Source: Vulcanimicrobiota bacterium | GTDB lineage: Bacteria > Vulcanimicrobiota > Xenobia > Xenobiales > JADMJV01 | Reading direction: 5' to 3' | Assembly: GCA_017307785.1 (NCBI GenBank) | Contig: JAFKGI010000008.1 | Location: 1 to 64,000 of the forward strand | Length of the DNA stretch: 64,000 bases | Shown here: positions 1 through 8,439 of the stretch, in pieces | Layout of the letters: every line of letters starts with the position of its first letter | How positions within the stretch are numbered: position 1 is the stretch's first letter | The notes under the pieces: generated by a model | Database searches by the model: none | What the model was told of the DNA's origin: nothing | Seen by the model: only the letters and a program-made list of their open reading frames with translations | Made by a program: the position numbers and the translations under genes

Positions 1-14
1 GATCACGAAATAAG

Positions 15-20
15 TATTAT
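15..20 (+). promoter_or_regulatory. Possible -10 box of the tRNA promoter
   Basis: TATTAT lies 21 bases before the first tRNA and resembles a sigma-70 -10 element. The matching -35 would fall outside the window, so only half of the promoter can be judged. It would serve the tRNA-Leu/tRNA-Gly transcript and possibly tig. Confidence 0.3.
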
Positions 21-41
21 ACCCGAGCCGGTGGACAGGCC

Positions 42-123
42 GGGCGAGTGGCGAAATTGGTAGACGCGCAAGACTTAGGATCTTGTGGAGCAATCTGTGA
101 AGGTTCGAGTCCTTTCTCGCCCA
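42..123 (+). tRNA. tRNA-Leu (anticodon UAG)
   Basis: The acceptor stem GGGCGAG pairs with CTCGCCC (116-122), followed by discriminator A123. The D-arm has GGCGAAATTGGTAGACGC, the anticodon loop CTTAGGA carries TAG at 76-78 inside the stem CAAGA/TCTTG, a variable arm follows, and the T-arm has GGTTCGAGTCC. The longer variable region is typical of class II tRNA-Leu. CCA is not encoded, in contrast to the tRNA-Gly next door. It decodes CUA and related CUN codons. Confidence 0.95.
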
Positions 124-155
124 CTCAACCAAAAAAGTCCATAGGCAAGTGGCAT

Positions 156-230
156 GCGGGAGTAGCTCAGTGGTAGAGCATCGCCTTGCCAAGGCGAGGG
201 TCGAGAGTTCGAACCTCTTCTCCCGCTCCA
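156..230 (+). tRNA. tRNA-Gly (anticodon GCC)
   Basis: The acceptor stem GCGGGAG pairs with CTCCCGC (220-226), with discriminator T227 and an encoded CCA at 228-230. The anticodon stem TCGCC/GGCGA encloses TTGCCAA with GCC as anticodon, and the T-loop GTTCGAACC is intact. It lies 32 bases after tRNA-Leu and probably shares its transcript. An intrinsic terminator follows directly. Confidence 0.96.
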
Positions 231-233
231 CTA

Positions 234-257
234 AAAGGGCCTTAAGGGCCCTTTTTT
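234..257 (+). terminator. Intrinsic terminator after the tRNA pair
   Basis: AAGGGCC and GGCCCTT pair around a short TTAAG loop and are followed by a run of T. It ends the tRNA transcript. Only 21 bases then separate it from the tig start, too few for a full promoter, so tig may depend on read-through or on a promoter inside the tRNA region. Confidence 0.75.
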
Positions 258-278
258 ATTTCCTCGCTAGGAGGACCT

Positions 279-1871
279 ATGCAGGTCAAAGTCTCTGAAT
301 CCTCACCGTTCGAGCGCACGCTCGAAGTTACGGTGACCGCGGACCAGGTCGAAGGCGCTTATGAGAAGGCTTTCGGTCGAGCTGCCAAGCGGCTCCGTTT
401 GCCCGGCTTCCGGCCCGGCAAAGTCCCCATCCCCATGGCCAAAAAGTATATTTCCGATGAAGGCTTGAGCGGTGACGTCGTGGACGACGTCGTGCCCAAG
501 GCTTACGTGGAAGCCCTCCGCCAGGAAAATCTGGAGCCGATTTCCCAGCCCAAGTGGGAGCTCGTGCAGCGCGAGCGCGGCAAGGAGTTGGTCTTCAAGG
601 TCTCCTTCGAAGTCAAGCCCGTGGTTGAGATCGAGGGCTATAAAGCCTTCAAGCTCAAGAACGAAAAAGAAGAGATCTCCGACGAAACCGTCAACAACGC
701 CCTCGATGAGCTGCGCGGCAACCAATCGCGCATCGTCGACATTGAAGACGATGCCCGGGAGCTGAAAGAAGGCGACCTGGCTCTGGTGGACTATCGTTCC
801 ACCCTCGACGGCGAAACCGTCGACGGCGGCGCCGCCACCAACTACCTGATGGAAGTGAATCGCGAGCACTTCATTCCCGGATTCGTGGACAACCTGGTTG
901 GTTCCAAGAAGGGTGAAGAGAAGGAATTCGACATCACCTTCCCAGAGGACTATCCCAATCAGGTCCTGGCCGGCAAGTTGGTGCACTTCCACTTCAATCT
1001 GCACCAGATCAAGACCCGCGAACTGCCGGAGGCGAACGATGACTTTGCCAAGTCCGTTTCTCCTCACGCCACCATTGATGAGCTGCGCAAAGACATCCGC
1101 GAGCGTCTCGAAGCCAATGCCGAGCGCAAAGTGCGCGAGCAAGTCGCGATCAAGATCATCGACAAGCTGCTCACTCAGGTCGAGACGGAAATGGTGCCCA
1201 AGTCGCTCCATCAGTATCGCACTCAGGTGGAACTGCGTCGCCGCATCCAGCAGATCGAGCAAGCCGGAATCACCATGGAACGCTATCTGGCCGACCGCAA
1301 CGTCAACCAGAATCAGTGGGTCCAGGAACTGTCGGTGATGGGAATGCTGGAGGCTCGGGTCGAGATTCTGCTCAACTCGCTGGCCAGCCGCGAGGATCTG
1401 CACCCGACCGATGCCGAGATCGAAGAGTTGCTGGGCGTGGAAGCCCAGAACCGCGGTGTCAGCCTGGCTCAGCTCAAGGCCGGTATCGACAAGGAAGGCA
1501 GCGAGCCGCTGATCCGCTATGCGCTGCTGCGCGCCAAGGTCATGGACTTCTTGTTCGACAACGCTGAAGTCGAGTTCGTCCCCGTCGGAACCGTCATCGA
1601 AGAGGAGCCCGAAGAGGAAAAGAAGCCCAAGGCTAAAGCCAAGACCAAAAAGGCCGATGAAGAGAAGGCTGGCGAGGAAGGTGAGGCTTCGGCCAAACCT
1701 GCCAAGAAAGCTAAAGAAGCCAAGGAGGTCGAGGAGGGCGAAGCTGCTGAAGCCAAGCCCGCTGCCAAGAAGGCCAAGGAGCCCAAAGCTAAGGCGGAAG
1801 CGGATGCAGCCGCCGAGGGTGAAGAGAAGCCCAAGCCCAAGCGCGCCCCCAAGAAGAAGACCGAAGAGTAG
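279..1871 (+). CDS. tig: Trigger factor, ribosome-associated chaperone, with a long charged C-terminal tail
   Basis: This is the chaperone that binds nascent chains at the ribosome exit tunnel. The ribosome-docking motif GFRPGKVP is at residues 43-50, the FKBP-like peptidyl-prolyl isomerase domain is at about 155-240, and the alpha-helical chaperone arms run to about 430. The protein is 530 residues, while the family is usually 430-450. The extra part, from about residue 433, is low-complexity Lys/Ala/Glu sequence with PAKKAKE-like repeats, resembling the tails of histone-like or nucleic-acid-binding proteins. The start ATG has a strong AGGAGG at 269-274. It sits upstream of clpP and clpX, the classical order, but a terminator separates it from clpP. 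The tail's function is unknown; RNA or ribosome binding is a guess. Confidence 0.96.
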   Translation: MQVKVSESSPFERTLEVTVTADQVEGAYEKAFGRAAKRLRLPGFRPGKVPIPMAKKYISDEGLSGDVVDDVVPKAYVEALRQENLEPISQPKWELVQRERGKELVFKVSFEVKPVVEIEGYKAFKLKNEKEEISDETVNNALDELRGNQSRIVDIEDDARELKEGDLALVDYRSTLDGETVDGGAATNYLMEVNREHFIPGFVDNLVGSKKGEEKEFDITFPEDYPNQVLAGKLVHFHFNLHQIKTRELPEANDDFAKSVSPHATIDELRKDIRERLEANAERKVREQVAIKIIDKLLTQVETEMVPKSLHQYRTQVELRRRIQQIEQAGITMERYLADRNVNQNQWVQELSVMGMLEARVEILLNSLASREDLHPTDAEIEELLGVEAQNRGVSLAQLKAGIDKEGSEPLIRYALLRAKVMDFLFDNAEVEFVPVGTVIEEEPEEEKKPKAKAKTKKADEEKAGEEGEASAKPAKKAKEAKEVEEGEAAEAKPAAKKAKEPKAKAEADAAAEGEEKPKPKRAPKKKTEE

Positions 1872-1887
1872 TTCCTCGCGGTCGACG

Positions 1888-1917
1888 AAAAAGGGACGCC
1901 TCCGGGCGTCCCTTTTT
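1888..1917 (+). terminator. Intrinsic terminator after tig
   Basis: AAAAAGGGACGCC and GGCGTCCCTTTTT form a near-perfect stem with a three to four base loop and a T run. It separates tig from the clpP-clpX transcript. Confidence 0.85.
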
Positions 1918-2039
1918 CATGGTGTGGTCCGTCTCTTTCCTGGCTGATCGGTTAGTTCTGCACGTATAACTTGAAATTGGCAGGGCCAAGCAGGTACTGT
2001 GTGAAAGCCAACGGCAGAATCAACCTTGAAGGATGGTCC

Positions 2040-2663
2040 ATGTCAAACGCTTCGAACCCCACCCTCTCACGCGCCATGAATTGGATTCCCACGGTAGTGG
2101 AGTCCACTGCCCGGGGCGAGCGAGTTTACGATATCTTCTCGCGACTGCTGAAGAATCGGATTATCTTTATCGGAACTCCGATCAACGACGTGGTGGCCAA
2201 TCTGGTCATCGCCCAGTTGCTCTTTTTGGAGCAAGAGGATCCCGACAAAGACATCGACATCTACCTGAACAGCTGGGGTGGCTCCACCAGCGATGGCCTG
2301 GCCATCTACGACTGCATGCAGTTGGTTAAGCCGGAGATTTCCACCATCTGTATGGGAATGGCCGGCAGCGGTGCCGCCATCCTCCTGGCAGGCGGCAACA
2401 AGGGCAAGCGTTTCGCTCTCCCTTATGCCGAAATCATGCTGCACCAGCCGAAGGGCGGGGCCCGTGGACAGGCCACGGATATTGATATTCAGGCGAAGGA
2501 AATTCTGTACACCCGGCAGGTGATGAATGAGATTCTCGCCAAACACACTGGCCAGACGGTGGAAAAGATCCTCGCCGATACTGACCGCGACTTCTACATG
2601 AATGTTCAAGAAGCCGTGGAATACGGAATCATCGACAAGATTATTACCAAGGATAGCCGCTAG
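2040..2663 (+). CDS. clpP: ATP-dependent Clp protease proteolytic subunit
   Basis: ClpP is the serine peptidase that forms tetradecameric chambers and degrades proteins unfolded by ClpX. The catalytic serine lies in [10 protein letters not shown], the histidine in MLHQP and the aspartate in TDRDFYM, so the triad is complete. The usual MAAS-type nucleophile elbow reads MAGSG here. The reading frame is open upstream to 1971, but ATG 2040 is preceded by GAAGGA at 2028-2033 and gives 207 residues, the normal length. An internal ATG before NWIPTVVES is a possible later start. clpX follows after 36 bases and is probably cotranscribed. A TATAAC box at 1965-1970 could be the -10 of its promoter. Confidence 0.95.
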   Translation: MSNASNPTLSRAMNWIPTVVESTARGERVYDIFSRLLKNRIIFIGTPINDVVANLVIAQLLFLEQEDPDKDIDIYLNSWGGSTSDGLAIYDCMQLVKPEISTICMGMAGSGAAILLAGGNKGKRFALPYAEIMLHQPKGGARGQATDIDIQAKEILYTRQVMNEILAKHTGQTVEKILADTDRDFYMNVQEAVEYGIIDKIITKDSR

Positions 2664-2699
2664 GCGTTTTGCGGTCGTTGGACCGCGTGGAGGAGTACC

Positions 2700-3971
2700 A
2701 TGTTCCGATTTGGGGATGACAGAGGCACTTTGAAGTGCTCATTCTGCGGCAAGAGCCAGGATCAGGTTCGCAAGCTGATCGCGGGTCCCGGGGTATACAT
2801 ATGCGATGAGTGCATAGAATTATGCAACGAGATCATCGAGGAAGAACTTTCGCGTACTACCGAAGATCCGATGCGTTTCCGCAATCTGCCGAAGCCCAAG
2901 GAAATCAACGCGATTCTCGACCAGTACGTGGTCGGCCAGGAACGCCCCAAGCGAACCCTGTCGGTAGCGGTTTATAACCATTACAAGCGTATCCACGGCA
3001 AAGGCGGCACCCCCGCTGGCGGCGAGGAAGTCGAGCTGCAGAAGAGCAACGTGCTGCTGGTTGGTCCCACCGGTTGCGGTAAGACCTATCTGGCCCAAAC
3101 TCTGGCCAAGATTCTCAACGTGCCGTTGGCGCTCGCCGACGCGACCTCGCTGACCGAGGCCGGCTACGTGGGTGAAGATGTCGAGAACATCCTGCTCAAG
3201 CTGATCCAGGCCGCTGACTATGACGTCAAGCGGGCTCAGCAAGGCATCATCTACATCGACGAAATCGACAAGATTGCCCGCAAGTCGGAGAATCCTTCGA
3301 TCACCCGAGATGTCTCCGGTGAAGGCGTGCAGCAGGCTCTGCTCAAGATTCTGGAAGGAACGGAAGCCAACGTGCCCCCTCAGGGTGGCCGCAAGCATCC
3401 TCATCAGGAATTCATCCAGATCGACACGACCAACATTCTCTTCATCTGTGGCGGCGCTTTCGAAGGCCTGGAAAGAATCATCGAACAGCGCGTCAAGGAC
3501 CAATCGATGGGCTTCCGTGCTTCCATCGAGAGCCGCAAAGAGCGAAAATTGGGTGAGTTGCTGGCCATGGTGTTGCCTGAAGACCTGCTCAAGTTCGGCC
3601 TCATCCCAGAGTTCATTGGTCGTCTGCCCGTCGTGGTGACGCTCAATTCGCTGGATGAAGAGTCTCTGATGAAGATTCTCACCGAGCCGAAAAACGCTCT
3701 TCTCAAGCAGTACCAGAAGATCTTCCAGATGGACGGCGTCGACCTGGTGTTTACGAAGGAAGCTGTTTCCTGCATTGCCCGCGAGGCTCAGAAGCGTAAG
3801 ACCGGCGCCCGCGCCCTGCGCTCCATCCTCGAAGAAGTCATGCTGGACATCATGTATGAAGTGCCTTCGCTGCCCAGCATTCGCAAGTGCATTATCACTC
3901 CCGAGGTGATCGAGAAGAAGGCCGAGCCGACCCTGATCTTTGTCGAAGAGATGAAGAAAGAAGCCAGCTAG
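2700..3971 (+). CDS. clpX: ATP-dependent Clp protease ATP-binding subunit ClpX
   Basis: This is the AAA+ unfoldase that feeds substrates to ClpP. The N-terminal zinc-binding domain has Cys13, Cys16, Cys35 and Cys38. Walker A GPTGCGKT is at residues 122-129, Walker B is in IIYIDEID, the pore loop reads GYVGED, and [10 protein letters not shown] is the typical sensor region. The ClpP-docking loop, IGF in Escherichia coli, appears as MGF in QSMGFRA. At 423 residues the length is normal. GGAGGAG lies just before the ATG. A strong terminator follows the gene, ending the clpP-clpX unit. Confidence 0.97.
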   Translation: MFRFGDDRGTLKCSFCGKSQDQVRKLIAGPGVYICDECIELCNEIIEEELSRTTEDPMRFRNLPKPKEINAILDQYVVGQERPKRTLSVAVYNHYKRIHGKGGTPAGGEEVELQKSNVLLVGPTGCGKTYLAQTLAKILNVPLALADATSLTEAGYVGEDVENILLKLIQAADYDVKRAQQGIIYIDEIDKIARKSENPSITRDVSGEGVQQALLKILEGTEANVPPQGGRKHPHQEFIQIDTTNILFICGGAFEGLERIIEQRVKDQSMGFRASIESRKERKLGELLAMVLPEDLLKFGLIPEFIGRLPVVVTLNSLDEESLMKILTEPKNALLKQYQKIFQMDGVDLVFTKEAVSCIAREAQKRKTGARALRSILEEVMLDIMYEVPSLPSIRKCIITPEVIEKKAEPTLIFVEEMKKEAS

Positions 3972-4000
3972 GCCTCAGCTAAGAAGACCGTCGGGAAGAA

Positions 4001-4036
4001 AGAGAGACTGGAGCGCTCAGCACCAGTCTCTCTTTT
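4001..4036 (+). terminator. Intrinsic terminator between clpX and the convergent ABC gene
   Basis: AGAGAGACTGG (4001-4011) pairs with CCAGTCTCTCT (4023-4033), followed by TTT. It could also act on the minus strand for the convergent ABC ATPase gene, since the stem is symmetric, but only the plus strand has a clear T run. Confidence 0.8.
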
Positions 4037-4068
4037 GTTTAGGGCGAGCTTTGAGACCGTGAGGCTCC

Positions 4069-4986
4069 TCACCCTGCTTGCAGGGCCACGAAGAAATCTT
4101 CCAGAGTGGGTTCGGTGGGCTCCACGGGGCCCTGGGCAAGGTCTCGGACAGCTTGCCACTGGCATTCTCCGGACGGTACTTCGTTGGGGACCAGGAAGCG
4201 GATGCGATTGCCGGAGGGGAAGGGTGTGGCCAGCCAGCCCTGGCAGGCCAGGAATTCCAGTGCCTCGGAGCGCTTCTTGGGCACAAAGTGGTAGAGTTGG
4301 CCGGGCAAGGCCTGTTCTTTGATCTGGACGGGGCTGCCCTGGGCCAGCAGGCGTCCGGCGGCGATGAAGCAGATCTGGTCGCAGCGCTCCACCTCATCGA
4401 TGTTCTGGGTCGTGACCATGATCGTTTTGCCGGAGCGGCTCAGTTGCACGATAATGTCCCAGAAGCAGCGACGCAGCCCGGGGTCCACGGCTCCCGTCGG
4501 GTCGTCTAGAAAGATGATGTCGGGATCGTGCAGTAGGGAGACCGCGAAAGCCAGTCGCTGGCGAATTCCCCCCGGTAGGTGGAAAGCCAGTTGTTTCTGG
4601 CAATCTTCCAGGCGGCACAGTTTGACAAGATGGTCGCGTCGCGCTCCGGCCAGAGTGGGCGGCAGCCCCTGGACGCCGGCGAAGAAATTCAGGTTTTCCA
4701 GCACGGTCAGGTCCTCGTAGAGGCTGAACTTCTGACTCATGTAGCCCACTCGGGAGCGTATTTGCTGAGATTGAGTGCGGATGTCCAGGCCCAGGACTTT
4801 GCCGCTGCCGGAGCTGATAGGAAGAATGCCCAGCAGCATGCGGATGGTGGTCGACTTGCCTGCTCCATTCGGTCCCAGGAAGCCAAAGATAGAGCCATAG
4901 GGTATCTGAAAACTGACGCCGTCCACGGCCGCGAAATCGCCAAACTTTTTGGTCAGGTCATGGACATCGACGCAGAATTCGCTCAT
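4069..4986 (-). CDS. ABC transporter ATP-binding protein with altered catalytic residues
   Basis: The sequence is an ABC ATPase of the multidrug/ABC-2 (CcmA-like) type. Walker A GPNGAGKST is intact, the Q-loop is in GYMSQKFSLYEDLTV, and the signature reads LPGGIRQ in place of LSGGQxQ. Walker B ends FLDDPTGAVD, with Asp where the catalytic Glu normally is. The switch position reads VTTQNIDEVE, with Gln in place of the H-loop His. Both changes would be expected to weaken ATP hydrolysis. A C-terminal extension of about 80 residues follows the ATPase core, as in other ABC-2 ATPases. No permease gene lies beside it, so the partner is unknown. The start is uncertain: ATG 4986 gives 305 residues and ATG 5016 is an alternative. 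It is divergent from the response regulator gene. Confidence 0.85.
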   Translation of the reverse strand: MSEFCVDVHDLTKKFGDFAAVDGVSFQIPYGSIFGFLGPNGAGKSTTIRMLLGILPISSGSGKVLGLDIRTQSQQIRSRVGYMSQKFSLYEDLTVLENLNFFAGVQGLPPTLAGARRDHLVKLCRLEDCQKQLAFHLPGGIRQRLAFAVSLLHDPDIIFLDDPTGAVDPGLRRCFWDIIVQLSRSGKTIMVTTQNIDEVERCDQICFIAAGRLLAQGSPVQIKEQALPGQLYHFVPKKRSEALEFLACQGWLATPFPSGNRIRFLVPNEVPSGECQWQAVRDLAQGPVEPTEPTLEDFFVALQAG

Positions 4987-5134
4987 AGGACGGCGGCCCG
5001 CCGAACCTGAGCCCATAAAAAAGTCGAGACTCCCAGAAAGACCAACATTCCGCCCCACCGTATCAAAAGGCAATATTCCCGCAAACCGACTTTGGTCGCG
5101 GAGGTTCACCCGCGAAAGTCTTGAAATTCGAAAG

Positions 5135-5770
5135 ATGCCAATACGAATTCTTCTGGCCGACGACCACTCCGTGGTCCGACAAGGCCTGCGCATGTTTCTA
5201 GAACTGGACGAAACCATCGAGGTGGTGGGCGAAGCCAAGAACGGCGAGGAAGCCATCCAGATGGTGGGCGAGCTGCACCCCGACGTGGTGCTGATGGATG
5301 TCCTGATGCCCAAAATCGACGGGCTCTCGGCGACCCAAAAAATCCGCCAAGAGTATCCGGACACGGAAGTCCTGGTGCTGACCAGCGTCCTGGACGAGGT
5401 CACTATCTCCAACGCCGTGCGCAACGGTGCCATCGGTTACCTGCTCAAGGATACCCAGGCCGAGGACTTGTGCAAAGCCATTCATCTGGCCGCTGAGGGC
5501 AAAGTGCAAATGTCCCCCGAGGTGGCCGCCCGATTGGCCCACGAGTTGTGTGAAGAGCATCCTCGACTCGAGGAGCTGACCAGTCGCGAACGCGAGGTGC
5601 TCCAGTTGATCGCCAACGGCGCCAGCAACAAAGACATCGCTTCGCACCTGTTCATCGCCGAAAAGACCGTCAAGGCCCACGTGAGCAATCTGCTGGCCAA
5701 GATGGGAGTGCAAAGTCGCACGCAGGCGGCTCTCTACGCCGTTCAGAAAGGCTGGGCTCGCCCGTCGTGA
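5135..5770 (+). CDS. NarL/FixJ-family response regulator
   Basis: This 211-residue protein has a receiver domain with the acidic pair Asp9/Asp10 and phospho-acceptor Asp55 in LMDVLMP, followed by a LuxR-type helix-turn-helix at about 146-205 (LTSREREVLQLIANG, then the recognition helix in KTVKAHVSNLLAKM). It is a DNA-binding transcription factor. The frame is open further upstream, but ATG 5135 starts exactly where receiver domains begin. Its TGA stop overlaps the GTG start of the sensor kinase gene, so the two are translationally coupled and form a cognate pair. The target genes cannot be read from the sequence. Confidence 0.92.
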   Translation: MPIRILLADDHSVVRQGLRMFLELDETIEVVGEAKNGEEAIQMVGELHPDVVLMDVLMPKIDGLSATQKIRQEYPDTEVLVLTSVLDEVTISNAVRNGAIGYLLKDTQAEDLCKAIHLAAEGKVQMSPEVAARLAHELCEEHPRLEELTSREREVLQLIANGASNKDIASHLFIAEKTVKAHVSNLLAKMGVQSRTQAALYAVQKGWARPS

Positions 5771-7356
5771 AGGACGCCTGCTTCCAGGGACTCAGTCCGC
5801 GCTTGCTGCAGGCGATGGAAGCAGCCGTGGGTTCCAGTCCGGCCGCGCTGGCGCTGGTCGACCAGGACTTTAAAATGCACGTGGCCAGTCCCTCACTGGG
5901 CAACCTGGTGGGAAAGACCTGGTCCGACCTGCTGGCCTCGCCCTACCTGGAACTCTTTCCGCCCGAAGAGCAGCTGATTATGGCGGAAAGGCTGCAGCAT
6001 CCGCCCGACCCGGAGTTTTTCTTTCCAACCCGGCTCCAGCACGTCGACGGTTCCATCCGCGAAGTGGACGGGCGTTGCTACCGGCTGAACATTCCCGACG
6101 AATGTTGGACGGTAGTCATACTGGTTGACGTCACCAGCGAACGCCGCCTGCTGCGCAAACTCGGCGGCATCTCGCTGGTGGTTTCCAGTCTCACTTACGC
6201 CGGCAACCTCAAGGCCACCCTCGACTCGATGGCTCAGCGCGTGGTGGAGACGACTGACGCCATCGCTGCCATGGTCTTAACCTGCGAGAACGCCGAGCGC
6301 GAAGATTTCCGTTTCTCGGTCGGTGGTTCGTTCGCCATGCCCGCCGACGGCCTGGAACTTATGGAAGCCTCCCTGGCCTGCCACAAAGAAATGACCCGAC
6401 TGGGCATCGATTTCCCCCCCGTCAAAGCTCGCCTCACTCGCCAACCGGAAATCGTCACCAACCTGCGCTGCCTCCTCAATGGCGTGGATATGTCGGAATT
6501 TCCGGAGCCGGTGCGGGCGCTTTTCAGCCTGACCCAGACCCGGGTCTGGAGCACGGTGGTGGCGGTCCCCATCCTGAAGGGCTCGGAGTTTCTGGGAACG
6601 CTCAACTGCTACTACAAGGCCTGCGGAAACATCGAGTCGGCCGAGCTCAGCTTCTTGCGCACCCTGGCCGACCTGGCCGGTGTGGCGCTGGAAAACGCCC
6701 GCCTCATGGAAGAGTTTGAGCGTCAGGTGGTCTTGCAAGAACGGCGCCGTCTGGCCCGTGAGCTCCACGATTCGGTCTCTCAGGCCCTCTACGGCATCGC
6801 CCTGGGCGCCAAGACGGTCAAGGCCCGCTGGAACTCGCACCCCGAGAAAGCGCTGCAGTCGCTGGACTACGTGCTCGAGCTGGCCGAAGGGGCCGGCAAG
6901 GAAATGCGGGCCCTGCTCTACTCGCTCCGGCCCGAGTCCCTCGAGGAAGAAGGCCTGGTCCAGGCTCTCAAGCGCCAGGCCGAAGCGCTCCAGGCACGCT
7001 ACGGCATCCAGGTCGACTTTCAGGCCGCCAGCGAGCCCGAACTGGACCCGGCCCGCCGACTGGCCCTCTTCCGCGTGGCCAGTGAATCCCTACACAACGT
7101 GGTCAAACACAGCGGGGCCAAGAACGTTACCGTGAAGTTGGACTGGTCGCCCGAGCGTTGCGAACTGGAAGTCAGCGACGACGGGGTAGGCTTCGACTCC
7201 CGCAACGCCGGTCCCGACCACTATGGCCTGGAGAACATGCGCGAAAGGGTCGAGGGGATCGGGGGCCACTGGTCCCTGACCAGCGCCGAGGGCCATGGAA
7301 CCACCATCCGAGCCGAACTGGACTTATCGACGTCGGGCGAGGTTCAACTGCGGTAA
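5767..7356 (+). CDS. Sensor histidine kinase, PAS-GAF-HisKA_3 type
   Basis: This 529-residue kinase has no obvious membrane segment and so is probably cytoplasmic. The N-terminal part looks PAS-like (about 15-125), a GAF-like domain lies at about 140-315, then the HisKA_3 dimerisation helix with RRLARELHDSVSQALYG and phospho-acceptor His334, and a GHKL ATPase domain with NVVKHSGA, DDGVGFD and GLENMRERV. This architecture pairs with NarL-type regulators such as the one directly upstream, with which it overlaps by four bases (GTGA). The signal is unknown; PAS and GAF domains often bind small ligands or cofactors. The last 33 bases overlap the end of the convergent gene. Confidence 0.9.
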   Translation: MKDACFQGLSPRLLQAMEAAVGSSPAALALVDQDFKMHVASPSLGNLVGKTWSDLLASPYLELFPPEEQLIMAERLQHPPDPEFFFPTRLQHVDGSIREVDGRCYRLNIPDECWTVVILVDVTSERRLLRKLGGISLVVSSLTYAGNLKATLDSMAQRVVETTDAIAAMVLTCENAEREDFRFSVGGSFAMPADGLELMEASLACHKEMTRLGIDFPPVKARLTRQPEIVTNLRCLLNGVDMSEFPEPVRALFSLTQTRVWSTVVAVPILKGSEFLGTLNCYYKACGNIESAELSFLRTLADLAGVALENARLMEEFERQVVLQERRRLARELHDSVSQALYGIALGAKTVKARWNSHPEKALQSLDYVLELAEGAGKEMRALLYSLRPESLEEEGLVQALKRQAEALQARYGIQVDFQAASEPELDPARRLALFRVASESLHNVVKHSGAKNVTVKLDWSPERCELEVSDDGVGFDSRNAGPDHYGLENMRERVEGIGGHWSLTSAEGHGTTIRAELDLSTSGEVQLR

Positions 7357-8430
7357 GGCTCCCAGGCCGGCGGCCGGGAACAACTGCGCGGACTGGCCCA
7401 AAAGCCAGTCCAGGAAGACTCGGTAGTCGTCGTTCTCGACCAGGGAAAATCCGTCCAGATCGGTCTGAAAGCCGTCGGTGGCGGCCAGCACCCGCACAAA
7501 CTGGTTGCTCGGCAAGCCGTCGATCATTCGTCGAACCGACGTGATTCCGTCGTTGACGAGCTCCACGTAGCTGGGAATCTGCAGCCCGCCCTCTTGCACC
7601 CCGGCGGTGATCACGGCCGTTACCGGACCCTTGGGGAAGGTGCTCCCACTCCAGGGCTTCACCTCCCGGGTGGTCAAACGAACGCCGCCCGTGTTGCCCG
7701 CCAGTCGAGCCTCCGCCCCGTGGCGAATGATCTTTTCCTGCTGACTGGAGCGGACTCGTCCGACCACCAGCGGTGTTTCCGGCAGCAGCTTCCCATTCAT
7801 GAAGATCGGCACCGGACACCAGGCAGCCCGGTCGGCCAGCAGCTCCTGTTCGGCCGTCCAGCCCGTTTTCCAGCCAAAGAACATGCCGATGACATCGCGC
7901 TGGTTGAAGAGATGCTTGATGGTCTCGCGCCACTCCGCGGGCGTGCGAATCAGCTGGAAAACCGTCTGGGCCCGCCCTCCGTGGGGAGGAGTCCAGGACT
8001 GGCTTTCCTTGCCCTGGCTGCTCCAGCGCGTCAGGTGCCCGCGCTGACCGTCCCAGCTGGCCAGGGCGATAGCGCTGGGGCGTGTGCCCACAGCCGTGTT
8101 CACGGCCGTGGCCAGATGCCTCAAAGCTCGGTTCGTCCCCGGCTCCTGTTGCAAAAGATAATTCAGGATCTGATCGAGCTCTTTCTGGCTGAAGACCAGG
8201 CCGTGAAAGACGAAGCGCACGTGGCTATTCTTGCTCTCGAAGTCCATCCTCGAGGCGCCTCCGGCCACCCCGCACTGCACCAACTTCAGCAGCAGATCGT
8301 CGGTTTTCTTGAGCTGGTAAGCGGCCAGCTTGTCACGAGCGTGGGACAGATCCAGCGTGAACTGACCCGAGGACTCCAGTCGAGCCTCGGACTTCAAGTC
8401 CTCGAGAAAGGCCTCCAGGGAAAGCGTCAT
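7324..8430 (-). CDS. Uncharacterised protein, possibly with a GHKL-like N-terminal fold
   Basis: I do not recognise a defined family. The protein has 368 residues and no signal peptide or membrane segment. The N-terminal 60 residues (FTLDLSHARDKLAAYQL, then DDLLLKLVQCGVAGGA) resemble the opening of large unknown proteins from myxobacteria and planctomycetes that have an HSP90/GHKL-like beginning, but the ATP-binding N and G boxes are not evident. The middle part has many short beta-type segments with a Gly-Trp-rich stretch. The gene is convergent with the sensor kinase and overlaps its last 33 bases. The next minus-strand gene upstream, encoding a lipoprotein, ends 9 bases before it, so the two are probably cotranscribed. 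Confidence 0.7.
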   Translation of the reverse strand: MTLSLEAFLEDLKSEARLESSGQFTLDLSHARDKLAAYQLKKTDDLLLKLVQCGVAGGASRMDFESKNSHVRFVFHGLVFSQKELDQILNYLLQQEPGTNRALRHLATAVNTAVGTRPSAIALASWDGQRGHLTRWSSQGKESQSWTPPHGGRAQTVFQLIRTPAEWRETIKHLFNQRDVIGMFFGWKTGWTAEQELLADRAAWCPVPIFMNGKLLPETPLVVGRVRSSQQEKIIRHGAEARLAGNTGGVRLTTREVKPWSGSTFPKGPVTAVITAGVQEGGLQIPSYVELVNDGITSVRRMIDGLPSNQFVRVLAATDGFQTDLDGFSLVENDDYRVFLDWLLGQSAQLFPAAGLGALPQLNLARRR

Positions 8431-8439
8431 GACGGACGG

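Noticed and set aside
303..1403. Long minus-strand reading frame of 366 codons opposite tig
   Set aside because: Shadow of the codon pattern of tig; no recognisable protein and no start signals.
1975..1995. Sigma-54 promoter before clpP
   Set aside because: TTGGCAGGGCCAAGCA has a GG element, but the second element reads AAGC, not TTGC.
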